Shown in pieces: positions 51,400-59,542 of a stretch of DNA of 64,000 nucleotides (position 1 is the first letter of the stretch; each line of letters begins with the position of its first letter). The notes below the pieces were generated by a model that did not search any database, was not told where the DNA came from, and saw only the letters and a program-made list of their open reading frames with translations. A program made the translations under genes and the position numbers. Source of the DNA: Achromobacter anxifer (lineage in GTDB: Bacteria; Pseudomonadota; Gammaproteobacteria; Burkholderiales; Burkholderiaceae_B); the NCBI RefSeq assembly GCF_903652925.1, contig NZ_CAHLAR010000001.1, positions 620,001 through 684,000 of the forward strand, given 5' to 3'.

Positions 51400-52305
51400 T
51401 TGAGTTTGGATCTACTGCCTCTCGCCCTGGTGGACGGCGTGGCGTACGCCAGTCTGCTGTTCCTGGTATCAATGGGGTTAACCCTCGTGTTCGGCGTGAT
51501 GGGCATCCTGAACGTCGCCCATGGCGCCTTCTATGCGTTCGGAGGATATGCGGCGGTCAGCTTCGTCATGTTCCTGGCGCCCAAGACGGACTCTCCCTTG
51601 CTGCTCTTCGCGGCGCTGTTCGCCGCCGCCGTGGTGGTCGGCCTGGCGCTGGGCAGCATCATGGAATTCCTGTTGATCCGACGCGTCCAGAACTACGACC
51701 CCATCCTCAAGCTGCTGCTCACCTTCGGCGGCTTCCTGATGCTGGAAGACATCCAGCGCATGCTGTGGGGCGCGCAGCCCTACAGCGCCAGCGAGGTGGT
51801 CAACCGGCTGGGCAATATCGAGATCGGCGACATCACCTACACCACTTACCAGCTGGTGGTGGTGCCGGCGACGGCGCTGCTGGCCTATGTGTGCCTGGAG
51901 TTCTTCCTGCGCCACACCAAGCTTGGCAAGCAGACGGTGGCGACCACGCACAACCGCGAGGTGGCGACCTCCCTGGGTATCAATGCCAAGAAGATCGGCT
52001 ACGTCACCTTCGTGATCGCCACGATGCTGGGCGCGCTGGGCGGCGCCATGGCCGCGCCGACCACGTCGCTGGTGCCGGGCGCGGGCACCGACATGACCGT
52101 GCTGTCGTTCGCGGTGGTCGCCACGGCCGGCCTGGGCCAGATCACGGGCGCGCTGATCGCCGCGCTGCTGATCGGCATCATCCGCGCCATCGCCGTGTAT
52201 GCGGCGCCGGAACTGGAAGTGGCGGTGCCGTACATCATCATGGTGCTGGTGCTGATCATACGTCCGCATGGCCTGTTCACCGTGGCGCAAGCGAGGACGA
52301 TCTGA
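51400..52305 (+). CDS. livH: branched-chain amino acid-type ABC permease LivH
   Basis: 301 aa. TTG start at 51400 with GGGAG about 7 bp upstream; no better start is present, since the family N-terminus (MSLDLLPLALVDGVAYASLLFLVSMGLTLVFG) begins exactly there. Eight hydrophobic helices. The family motif GVMGILNVAHGAFYAFGGY is at residues ~30-48. Inner membrane component; the TGA stop overlaps the next start (TGATG). First gene of the importer operon. Confidence 0.93.
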   Translation: MSLDLLPLALVDGVAYASLLFLVSMGLTLVFGVMGILNVAHGAFYAFGGYAAVSFVMFLAPKTDSPLLLFAALFAAAVVVGLALGSIMEFLLIRRVQNYDPILKLLLTFGGFLMLEDIQRMLWGAQPYSASEVVNRLGNIEIGDITYTTYQLVVVPATALLAYVCLEFFLRHTKLGKQTVATTHNREVATSLGINAKKIGYVTFVIATMLGALGGAMAAPTTSLVPGAGTDMTVLSFAVVATAGLGQITGALIAALLIGIIRAIAVYAAPELEVAVPYIIMVLVLIIRPHGLFTVAQARTI

Positions 52306-53297
52306 TGAAAGTGCCCGTTCTCAGCCTGCTGGCCGCGCTGGCCACGCTTGTTATCGGCTACTCCTATTCCTGGACCATCACGCCCATCGTCATCGGGCTG
52401 ACCTACGCCATCGCGGCGCTGGGCGTATCGGTGATGGCCCGCGCGGGGCAGATTTCCTTCGGTCACGCCATGTATTCCTGCATCTCGGCGTATACGGTGG
52501 CCTTCCTGGCCCGCGCCGTGCCGGGGGCGGATGCGCTGACCCTGATCCTGGCCGGCGTGCTCGCCAGTTTTCTCGCGGCGGTGGTGATCGGCCTGTTCGT
52601 GGTGCGCTATCGCGGCATCTTCTTCGGCATGCTGAACCTGGCCCTCAGCATGGTGCTGTTCGCCTTGCTGGGCAAGCTCTACACCCTGACGGGCGGTTCG
52701 GACGGCCTGCGCATCGTGCGCCCGGCGATGGCCGGCTTCGTGATGGAACGGGAGTCGTTCGAGCGCGCGCTGCTGGTATTGACATTGGTCCTGTCGCTGG
52801 CGCTGGCCTGGTGGGTGCAGCGCTACTTCCGGTCCGGCAGCGGCCAGGCCCTGTCGGCGATCAAGACCAATGAGACGCGCCTGGAGTATCTGGGCTTCTC
52901 CGCCTACCTGATCATGTGGAAGGGCTATCTGCTGTCGGCCGTGGTGGTGGGATTCTCAGGCGCCATCCTGGCGCTGATGCAAGGGCTGGTCACGCCGGAG
53001 ATCGGTTCCTGGCTGCGGTCCGGCGAGTTCGTCTTCATCACCATCCTGGGCGGGGCGGGCCATGCGGCGGGCGCGTTCCTGGGCGCGGTGGGCTTCGAAT
53101 CCGTGAAGCTGATCTCGGCCGCCTACTTCCCGGGCCTGTGGCAGTTCCTGCTGGGCCTGACCCTGATCCTGGTGATCTTCATGTTCCCCACCGGCTTCGT
53201 CGGCCAGCTCATGAAGCGCGCCGCGGCGCAAAAGCGCGAGCAGAGCCGCGCGCGGACCCGCGCGGAATCCCCGGCCCGGATCCCGGTGAGGAATTGA
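52305..53297 (+). CDS. livM: branched-chain amino acid-type ABC permease LivM
   Basis: 330 aa with about ten helices. LivM motif AALGVSVMARAGQISFGHAMYSCISAY (~residues 36-62) and GFSGAILALMQGLVTPE..LRSGEFVFITILGGAGHAAGAFLGA. The Arg-rich hydrophilic tail after residue ~300 (KRAAAQKREQSRARTRAES) is longer than usual. Second gene, 1-bp overlap with livH; livG starts 2 bp after its stop. Confidence 0.93.
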   Translation: MKVPVLSLLAALATLVIGYSYSWTITPIVIGLTYAIAALGVSVMARAGQISFGHAMYSCISAYTVAFLARAVPGADALTLILAGVLASFLAAVVIGLFVVRYRGIFFGMLNLALSMVLFALLGKLYTLTGGSDGLRIVRPAMAGFVMERESFERALLVLTLVLSLALAWWVQRYFRSGSGQALSAIKTNETRLEYLGFSAYLIMWKGYLLSAVVVGFSGAILALMQGLVTPEIGSWLRSGEFVFITILGGAGHAAGAFLGAVGFESVKLISAAYFPGLWQFLLGLTLILVIFMFPTGFVGQLMKRAAAQKREQSRARTRAESPARIPVRN

Positions 53298-53299
53298 AG

Positions 53300-54040
53300 A
53301 TGAAGCCCCTCATTAAAACCACAGACCTGTACCTGGCCTTCGGCGGCGTGGTGGCCGCCGACAACATCAACTTCGAACTGCACGAGGGCGAGCGCCTGGC
53401 GGTGATCGGACAGAACGGCGCCGGCAAGACCACCTTCATCAACATCTGCACCGGTTATCTCGCGCCGTCCAAGGGCAAGGTCTATTTCGACGGCCGCGAC
53501 GTCACGGCGATGGCGCCGCGCAAGATCGTGCGGTTGGGCCTGGGCCGTTCGTTCCAGCTGCCGCAGCTGTTCACCGAGCACACGGTGCGCCAATGCGTGC
53601 AGATCGCCGCAGCGCGGCGCAACAAGGAGCTGAGCTGGTTCCGCTCGCTGGAAAGCACCATAGACGAGAAGGAAGTCGACGCCACGCTGGACCTGGTCGG
53701 CCTGCTGCCGGAGGCCGACGAGATTTCCATCGGGCTGCCCGAAGGCAAGCGCAAGCTGCTGGACGTGGCGATGGCGCTGGCCCTGCGGCCCAAGCTCCTG
53801 ATCATGGACGAGCCCACCAGCGGCGTGGCCTCGGAGGACAAGTTCGGCCTGATGGAAACCGTGATGCGCGCGCTGGACGAGCGCCGCGTGACCAGCTGGT
53901 TCGTCGAGCACGACGTGGACATCGTGTCGCGCTATGCCACGCGGGTCGCGGCCTGGATTTCGGGCAAGGTGGCCGCGGACGGCACGCCCGAGGAAGTCTT
54001 GAACAACGCGCAGATCAAAAGCGAAGTGCTGGGGGCCTGA
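53300..54040 (+). CDS. livG: branched-chain amino acid-type ABC ATPase LivG
   Basis: 246 aa. Walker A GQNGAGKTTFINI (~39-51), signature region SIGLPEGKRKLLDVAMALA (departing from the strict LSGGQ, as LivG often does) and Walker B LLIMDEPTSGV. Pairs with LivF below. The family YxxP Q-loop variants are intact. Separated from livM by 2 bp and from livF by 4 bp, so the order H-M-G-F is a single operon. Confidence 0.93.
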   Translation: MKPLIKTTDLYLAFGGVVAADNINFELHEGERLAVIGQNGAGKTTFINICTGYLAPSKGKVYFDGRDVTAMAPRKIVRLGLGRSFQLPQLFTEHTVRQCVQIAAARRNKELSWFRSLESTIDEKEVDATLDLVGLLPEADEISIGLPEGKRKLLDVAMALALRPKLLIMDEPTSGVASEDKFGLMETVMRALDERRVTSWFVEHDVDIVSRYATRVAAWISGKVAADGTPEEVLNNAQIKSEVLGA

Positions 54041-54044
54041 AACC

Positions 54045-54701
54045 ATGCTGAACCTATCGGGCGTCAATGTAGACCTGGCTGGCAACCGCATCCTGCGGGA
54101 TGTCAGCGCCAGCTTCGAGCCTTCCAAGACCATCGGTATCGTCGGCCGCAACGGCGCGGGCAAGACCACGCTGTTGCGCACCATCATGGGCCTGACCCGG
54201 ATCAAGTCCGGCAGGATCGCCTTCGATGGCACCGACCTGACCGCGTTGCCGGGACACCGGCGGGCGGCCCTGAAAGTGGGTTATGCGCCCGAGGACCGCG
54301 TGATCTTCCCCACCATGACCGTGGAAGAGAACCTGCACCTGCCTTGCGAGGTACAGGGCCAATCCCGGGCCGAGATCGAGGCGCGCGTCGCCACGGTGCT
54401 CAAGGTGGTGCCGCAGCTGGAACCCATGCTCAAGCGTTCCGGGTCAGCGCTGTCCGGCGGCCAGGGCAAGATGGTGGCGCTGGCGCGCGCCGTCATGGTG
54501 GGCACGCGTCTGCTGATGCTGGACGAACCCTTCCAGGGACTCGCGCCCAAGCTGGCGCGCGACTACACCGAAGCCCTGGCGCGCCTGAAAGAGCTGCAGC
54601 CCGACTTGTGCGTGGTGATCACCGAATCCAACGTCAAGCTGCTGGGCGACATCCCCGACCAGATATGGACGATCGAGCGCGGCTCGATCACGCTGAACTG
54701 A
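54045..54701 (+). CDS. livF: branched-chain amino acid-type ABC ATPase LivF
   Basis: 218 aa, slightly shorter than usual (~233). Walker A GRNGAGKTTLLRTI, signature LSGGQGKMVALARA (normally LSGGQQQMLAIAR) and Walker B LLMLDEPFQGLAP. The usual final His of the switch is replaced: ITESN where most LivF proteins have VEQN, a common family variant region. Ends 16 bp before the aldehyde dehydrogenase start, which places import and catabolism in one transcript. Confidence 0.9.
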   Translation: MLNLSGVNVDLAGNRILRDVSASFEPSKTIGIVGRNGAGKTTLLRTIMGLTRIKSGRIAFDGTDLTALPGHRRAALKVGYAPEDRVIFPTMTVEENLHLPCEVQGQSRAEIEARVATVLKVVPQLEPMLKRSGSALSGGQGKMVALARAVMVGTRLLMLDEPFQGLAPKLARDYTEALARLKELQPDLCVVITESNVKLLGDIPDQIWTIERGSITLN

Positions 54702-54717
54702 TTCAACGGAGACATAC

Positions 54718-56154
54718 ATGACGCAGATGATCATCGACGGCCGCCAGGTCGACGCGGCCGACGGCCGCAGCATCGAGGTGGTTTCGCCGGTAGACGGCAA
54801 GGTGTTCACCACCATCCCCCGCGGCCAGCAGGCCGACGTGGACGCGGCGGTGCGGGCGGCGCGCGGCGCGCTGGACGGCGGCTGGGGCAGCATGACGGCG
54901 CTGGAGCGCGGCCGGCTGCTGTTGCGCCTGGGCGAAAGCGTGCTGGCCCACCACGAAGAACTGGCGCAGCTGGAATCGCGCGACACCGGCAAGCCCATGT
55001 CCACCGCGCGCGCCGACATCACGGTGCTGGCGCGCTACTTCGAGTTCTATGGCGGCGCGGCCGACAAGGTGCACGGCCAGACCATTCCCTTCCAGAAGGA
55101 CTATTCGGTCCAGCTGATCCGCGAGCCGTTGGGCGTCACCGCCCACATCATCCCGTGGAACTATCCCGCGCAGATGTTCGGCCGTAGCGTGGCGCCGGCC
55201 CTGGCGATGGGCAACGCCAGCGTGGTCAAGCCAGCCGAGGATGCCTGCCTGTCCATCATCCGCGTGGCCGAGCTGGCGCTGGAAGTCGGCTTTCCGGCCG
55301 GCGCGCTGAACATCGTGACGGGCCTGGGCGAAGAGGCTGGCGCCAGCCTGTCGCACCATCCGGATATCAACTTCATCACCTTCACGGGCTCCAACGAGGT
55401 CGGCGTGCTGATCCAGCAAGCGGCTGCGGTCAACGCGGTCAAGTGCGTGCTGGAGCTGGGCGGAAAATCCGCGCACATCGTGTTCGACGACGCCCGCTAC
55501 AAGCTGGCCATCCCGGCCATCGTCAAGGGCATCGTCCACAACACCGGCCAGACCTGCACCGCCGGCAGCCGCCTGCTGGTGCAGAAGGGCATCTATGCGG
55601 ACTTCATGAAGGCGCTGGCCGAGGAATTCTCCAAGGTGCGCGCGGGTACGCCGGACATGGACCTGACCTGCGGCCCGGTAGTCAACAAGGCGCAGTACGA
55701 CCGCGTCAACCGCTACATCGCCAAGGGTTTGGCCGACGGGCTCAAGGTGGTGGCGGAAGGAGCCATCGCCGATGGCGTGCCGGAGGGCGGCTACTTCGTC
55801 AAGCCGACCCTGTTCAGCGCGGCCACCCACGACAGCGATCTGCTGACCCAGGAAATCTTCGGACCGGTGCTGGTGGCGCTGCCGTTCGATACCGAGGCCG
55901 ACGCCATCAGGCTGGCCAATGCCACCGAATACGGCCTGCTGGGCGCGGTCTGGACCGAGAACGGCGGCCGCCAGCAGCGCGTGGCGCGCGGCATCAAATG
56001 CGGCCAGGTCTACATCAACGGCTTTGGCGCGGGCGGCGGCGTGGAGCTGCCGTTCGGCGGCGTGAAGAAGAGCGGGCACGGCCGCGAGAAGGGCTTCGTC
56101 GCCCTGGAAGAAATGAGCACGACCAAGACGCTTATCCAGTACTACGGCGAATGA
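54718..56154 (+). CDS. NAD(P)-dependent aldehyde dehydrogenase
   Basis: 478 aa, typical ALDH. Catalytic Cys C280 in NTGQTCTAGSRL, general-base Glu E246 in LELGGKSAH, NAD-loop FTGSNEVG and IPWNYPAQMF near residue 145 (the conserved PWN(F/Y)P). The sequence pattern is closest to betaine-aldehyde/aminoaldehyde types. It sits between livF and an SDR gene in the import operon, so it probably oxidises an aldehyde derived from the imported compound. Confidence 0.94.
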   Translation: MTQMIIDGRQVDAADGRSIEVVSPVDGKVFTTIPRGQQADVDAAVRAARGALDGGWGSMTALERGRLLLRLGESVLAHHEELAQLESRDTGKPMSTARADITVLARYFEFYGGAADKVHGQTIPFQKDYSVQLIREPLGVTAHIIPWNYPAQMFGRSVAPALAMGNASVVKPAEDACLSIIRVAELALEVGFPAGALNIVTGLGEEAGASLSHHPDINFITFTGSNEVGVLIQQAAAVNAVKCVLELGGKSAHIVFDDARYKLAIPAIVKGIVHNTGQTCTAGSRLLVQKGIYADFMKALAEEFSKVRAGTPDMDLTCGPVVNKAQYDRVNRYIAKGLADGLKVVAEGAIADGVPEGGYFVKPTLFSAATHDSDLLTQEIFGPVLVALPFDTEADAIRLANATEYGLLGAVWTENGGRQQRVARGIKCGQVYINGFGAGGGVELPFGGVKKSGHGREKGFVALEEMSTTKTLIQYYGE

Positions 56155-56179
56155 TCGCCAGATTATCCGGAGACAATTC

Positions 56180-56932
56180 ATGAGTCAGTTGCAAGGCAAG
56201 GTCGCCATCGTCACGGGCGGGGGCAGCGGTTTCGGCGAGGGCATCGTCAAGCTGTACGCCAAGGAAGGCGCCCGTGTGGTCATCGCCGACATCAACAAGG
56301 AGGCGGCCGACCGCGTGGCCGGAGAGGTTGGCGCGGCCGCATTGGCCGTGAAGGCCGACGTCTCCAGCCGCGCCGACGTCGACAACACGGTGCGCGCCTG
56401 CCTGGAGCAGTTCGGCTCCGTCGACATCTTGGTCAACAACGCCGCCATCACCCACAAGAACCAGCCTATGCTGGACGTGGACGAGGCCATGTTCGACCGC
56501 ATGTTCGACATCAACGTGAAGTCCATCTATCACATGGCGCAGGCCGTGGTGCCTGTCATGCGCAAGCAGAAGCGCGGCGTGATCCTGAACGTGGGCTCCA
56601 CCGCGGGCATCCGTCCGCGTCCGGGACTCAGCTGGTACAACGCGTCCAAAGGCGCGGTCAATGTGCTGTCCAAGTCCATGGCGGTGGAGCTGGGGCCCGA
56701 CGGCATCCGCGTCAACGCGATCTGCCCGGTGATGGGCATCACCGGCATGTTCGAGCTGTTCATGGGCCTGCCCGACACGCCCGAGAACCGCGCCAAGTTC
56801 GTGTCGACGATTCCGCTGGGCCGCTTCTGCCAGCCTTCGGACGTGGCGGCGGCCGCGCTGTTCCTGGCCAGCGACGCCGCCGAGTTCATTACGGGCGTCG
56901 AGTTCCCGGTGGACGGCGGCCGCACGGTCTAG
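56180..56932 (+). CDS. short-chain dehydrogenase/reductase
   Basis: 250-aa classical SDR: cofactor motif TGGGSGFGEG (~12-21), NNAA (~88), active-site Ser in NVGSTAG, and Y153-x-x-x-K157 (YNASKG). The Asp in VIADIN after beta2 favours NAD(H) over NADP(H). It follows ALDH by 25 bp; a hairpin with T-rich tail lies behind it. With the ALDH and the ADH it gives three dehydrogenases in the operon. Confidence 0.94.
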   Translation: MSQLQGKVAIVTGGGSGFGEGIVKLYAKEGARVVIADINKEAADRVAGEVGAAALAVKADVSSRADVDNTVRACLEQFGSVDILVNNAAITHKNQPMLDVDEAMFDRMFDINVKSIYHMAQAVVPVMRKQKRGVILNVGSTAGIRPRPGLSWYNASKGAVNVLSKSMAVELGPDGIRVNAICPVMGITGMFELFMGLPDTPENRAKFVSTIPLGRFCQPSDVAAAALFLASDAAEFITGVEFPVDGGRTV

Positions 56933-56939
56933 CCTGCCG

Positions 56940-56973
56940 CGCCCGGGTGCGCCCGGGCGTTTCTTCCTTTTTC
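56940..56973 (+). terminator. likely terminator or attenuator between SDR and ADH genes
   Basis: CGCCCG (56940-56945) pairs with CGGGCG (56954-56959) over an 8-base loop, followed by TTTCTTCCTTTTTCT. It lies only 30 bp before the ADH start, so it may attenuate and not end the operon. Confidence 0.6.
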
Positions 56974-56989
56974 TGTGGATGACTGGCGT

Positions 56990-58114
56990 ATGAAAATCAG
57001 AGCGGCGCTGTTGAGGGAAGTCGGGGTCGAAGGCCCCTATGCCCAGACCCGGCCATTGAGCATTGCCGAGATCGAACTGGATCCGCCCGGCACGGGCGAG
57101 GTGCTGGTCCGCATCAAGGCGGCGGGCCTGTGCCATTCGGACCTGTCGGTCATCAATGGCGACCGGCCGCGCGGCGTGCCCATCGTGCTGGGCCACGAGT
57201 CTTCCGGGGAGGTGGTGGAAACCGGCCCCGGCGTGACCGACCTGAAGCCGGGCGACCACGTCGCCATGGTGTTCGTGCCCAGCTGCGGCTGCTGCAATCC
57301 CTGCATGGAAGGCCGGCCGGCCCTGTGCGAGCCGGGCGCCGCGGCCAATACCAAGGGCACCTTGCTGGGCGGCGAACGCCGCCTGCACATCGGCGACGAA
57401 TACATCAATCACCACACCGGCGTATCCTGCTTCGCGGAATACGCGGTGGTGTCGCGGCGCTCCTGCGTCAAGGTCAACGTGGAACTGAGCCACCGCGAGG
57501 CCGCGCTGTTCGGCTGCGCGGTGTTGACGGGCGCGGGCGCGGTGCTGAACCGGGCCCGCATCAAGGCGGGCGACACCGCCGCCATCGTCGGCCTGGGCGG
57601 GGTGGGGCTGAGCGCCTTGCTGGCCGCCGTGGCGGCCGGCGCGCGCCGCGTGGTGGCGGTAGACCTCAGCGACGAGAAGCTGGCGCTGGCCAGGGAGCTG
57701 GGCGCGACGCATGTGGTCAATCCCAGGCAAGTGAAGTCGGACGACGACCTCTATGACCTGGCCGGCGGCCGGGTGGACTATGGCTTCGACATGGCGGGCG
57801 CGGTGCCGGCCTTCGAGACCGCCTACAAGCTGACCCGCCGCGGCGGCGCCACCGTCACGTCGGGCCTGCCCAATCCCAAGTTCAGCTTCCCCCTGTCGCT
57901 GTCGCAGATGGTGGGCGAGGAGCGCGAGATCCGGGGCAGTTACCTGGGTTCCGGCGTGCCGGCCATCGACATCAGCCGCTACATCGACCTGTACAAGGCG
58001 GGCCGGCTGCCGGTCGACCGCATGATGGGCAAATCGTTTTCGCTGGACCAGATCAACGAGGGGTTCGATCACCTCGCAACCGGCGGCAGCCTGCGCGACG
58101 CCATCGTTTTCTAA
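56990..58114 (+). CDS. zinc-dependent alcohol dehydrogenase (MDR class III-like)
   Basis: 374 aa from the ATG at 56990; a GTG at 56975 is in frame but the family starts at MKIRAALLREVG. Catalytic zinc Cys in GLCHSDLSVING (~38) with GHESSG, structural-zinc cysteines in CGCCNPCMEGRPALC, and a Rossmann GLGGVG (~200). It resembles the benzyl/aryl alcohol and formaldehyde-dehydrogenase-like branch. Start context is weak (no clear Shine-Dalgarno), so expression might depend on readthrough from the SDR gene. Followed 35 bp on by the LivK gene. Confidence 0.9.
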   Translation: MKIRAALLREVGVEGPYAQTRPLSIAEIELDPPGTGEVLVRIKAAGLCHSDLSVINGDRPRGVPIVLGHESSGEVVETGPGVTDLKPGDHVAMVFVPSCGCCNPCMEGRPALCEPGAAANTKGTLLGGERRLHIGDEYINHHTGVSCFAEYAVVSRRSCVKVNVELSHREAALFGCAVLTGAGAVLNRARIKAGDTAAIVGLGGVGLSALLAAVAAGARRVVAVDLSDEKLALARELGATHVVNPRQVKSDDDLYDLAGGRVDYGFDMAGAVPAFETAYKLTRRGGATVTSGLPNPKFSFPLSLSQMVGEEREIRGSYLGSGVPAIDISRYIDLYKAGRLPVDRMMGKSFSLDQINEGFDHLATGGSLRDAIVF

Positions 58115-58149
58115 GGGCACAGACCCGTACCTACACTGGAGACAAGACC

Positions 58150-59454
58150 ATGAAGACTTCTAGACTGGCGGCGCTGCTGGGCGCCACCCTGCTGTCGGGA
58201 TTCGCGGCGCTGGCAGGCGCGGCGGACAAGCCCAAGGAACTGAACATCGGGATTTCGACCTATCTGTCGGGCTCGGCGTCGGTGTTCGGCGTTCCTGCGC
58301 GCGACGCCGCCGAAATCCTGATCCAGGACATCAATGCCAACGGCGGCATCGACGGCGTGAAGCTGGTGCCCAGCTACATCGATGAAGGCGGCGGCGGCGA
58401 GAAACTGCTGTCCGAATACCGCCGCCTGGCCGAAGGCGGCACGCGAGTCATGCTGTCGGCCATCTCCAGCGGCCACTGCAACATCGTCGCGCCGGTGGCG
58501 GAAGACCTGAAGGTGCTGAACGTGCTGTGGGACTGCGGCACCGAGAAGGCGCTGGAAGGCAAGAAGTACAAGTACGTGGTGCGTACGCAGGCCAACGCCA
58601 CCACCGAAATGGTTGCCCAGGTGCTGTACCTGATGAAGGTCAAGCCGGATTTCAAGACCATCGCCATCGTCAACCAGGACTACGCCTGGGGCCGCGATTC
58701 GCGCGACATCTTCCTGGCCGCGCTGAAGAAGTTCAAGCCTGACGTCAAGGTCGTGGCCGAGATGTTCCCCAAGTTCGGCGCGGCCGACTTTTCCACCGAG
58801 ATCAGCCGTCTGCAGGCCCTGCGTCCCGACGTCATCGTCTCCACTTCGTGGGGCGGCGACCTGGACAACTTCGTGCGCCAGGCCTCGCAGCGCAATCTGT
58901 TCAAGAACTCGACCTTCGTGCTGTCGCTGGCCGAAAGCTCGCTGGAACGCCTGGGCAACGCGCTGCCGGAAGGCGTGTACGTGGGCGCCCGCGGCGACCA
59001 CTACTTCCTGCATCCGGAAACCAAGGACGATCCGCAGCACCAGGCCTTCGTGAAGAAGTTCCACGACAAGACCGGCGCCTATCCGATCTACTCGGTCTAT
59101 CACATGGTGCAGGCGATCCAGGGCCTGAAGGCGGGCTACGAGAAGGCCATCAAGGACAACGGCGGCGCCTGGCCCAGCCCGGAGCAGGTGGCGGCGGCCA
59201 TGCATGACGTGACCTTCAAGGGCTACGGCCGCGAGGTGCAGATGCACCGCGCCGACGGCCAGGGCCTGGAAGCGCAGCTGTTTGGCGTGACCAAGAAGAG
59301 CGACAAGTATCCGTTCAAGGTGCTGGCCGACATCACGATCGTCCCCGCCGAACTGGTGACGCCGGGCGTGTCGGACACGTCCATGGAATGGATCGAGAAG
59401 AGCCTGACGCCCGATGTCCTGAAGAGCGATCAGATCAAGGTGTACTCGAACTGA
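58150..59454 (+). CDS. branched-chain amino acid-type ABC substrate-binding protein (LivK-like)
   Basis: 434-aa periplasmic receptor for the LivHMGF importer. Signal peptide to about residue 25 (LAGAADKPK), then the type I periplasmic binding fold (ELNIGISTYLSGSASVFGVPARDAAEILIQDINANGGIDG). An acid-rich loop DEGGGGEKL follows. It is longer than classical LivK (~370), as in the receptors for aromatic acids, amides or urea. It ends the operon, before a strong terminator. The neighbouring dehydrogenases suggest the ligand is an alcohol/aldehyde precursor and not an amino acid (inference). Confidence 0.92.
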   Translation: MKTSRLAALLGATLLSGFAALAGAADKPKELNIGISTYLSGSASVFGVPARDAAEILIQDINANGGIDGVKLVPSYIDEGGGGEKLLSEYRRLAEGGTRVMLSAISSGHCNIVAPVAEDLKVLNVLWDCGTEKALEGKKYKYVVRTQANATTEMVAQVLYLMKVKPDFKTIAIVNQDYAWGRDSRDIFLAALKKFKPDVKVVAEMFPKFGAADFSTEISRLQALRPDVIVSTSWGGDLDNFVRQASQRNLFKNSTFVLSLAESSLERLGNALPEGVYVGARGDHYFLHPETKDDPQHQAFVKKFHDKTGAYPIYSVYHMVQAIQGLKAGYEKAIKDNGGAWPSPEQVAAAMHDVTFKGYGREVQMHRADGQGLEAQLFGVTKKSDKYPFKVLADITIVPAELVTPGVSDTSMEWIEKSLTPDVLKSDQIKVYSN

Positions 59455-59477
59455 GCAAGCAGGCTGTAGCTGGCGTT

Positions 59478-59509
59478 GCCCCGGCAGGATATCGCCGGGG
59501 CTTTTTTTT
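59478..59509 (+). terminator. intrinsic terminator of the liv/dehydrogenase operon
   Basis: GCCCCGGC (59478-59485) pairs with GCCGGGGC (59494-59501), loop AGGATATC, followed by eight T residues. It lies 23 bp beyond the substrate-binding protein stop. The reverse direction lacks a T tract. Confidence 0.96.
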
Positions 59510-59542
59510 CGGATTGGGTCTGCGGCTGCCCGGCGCGGCGGC

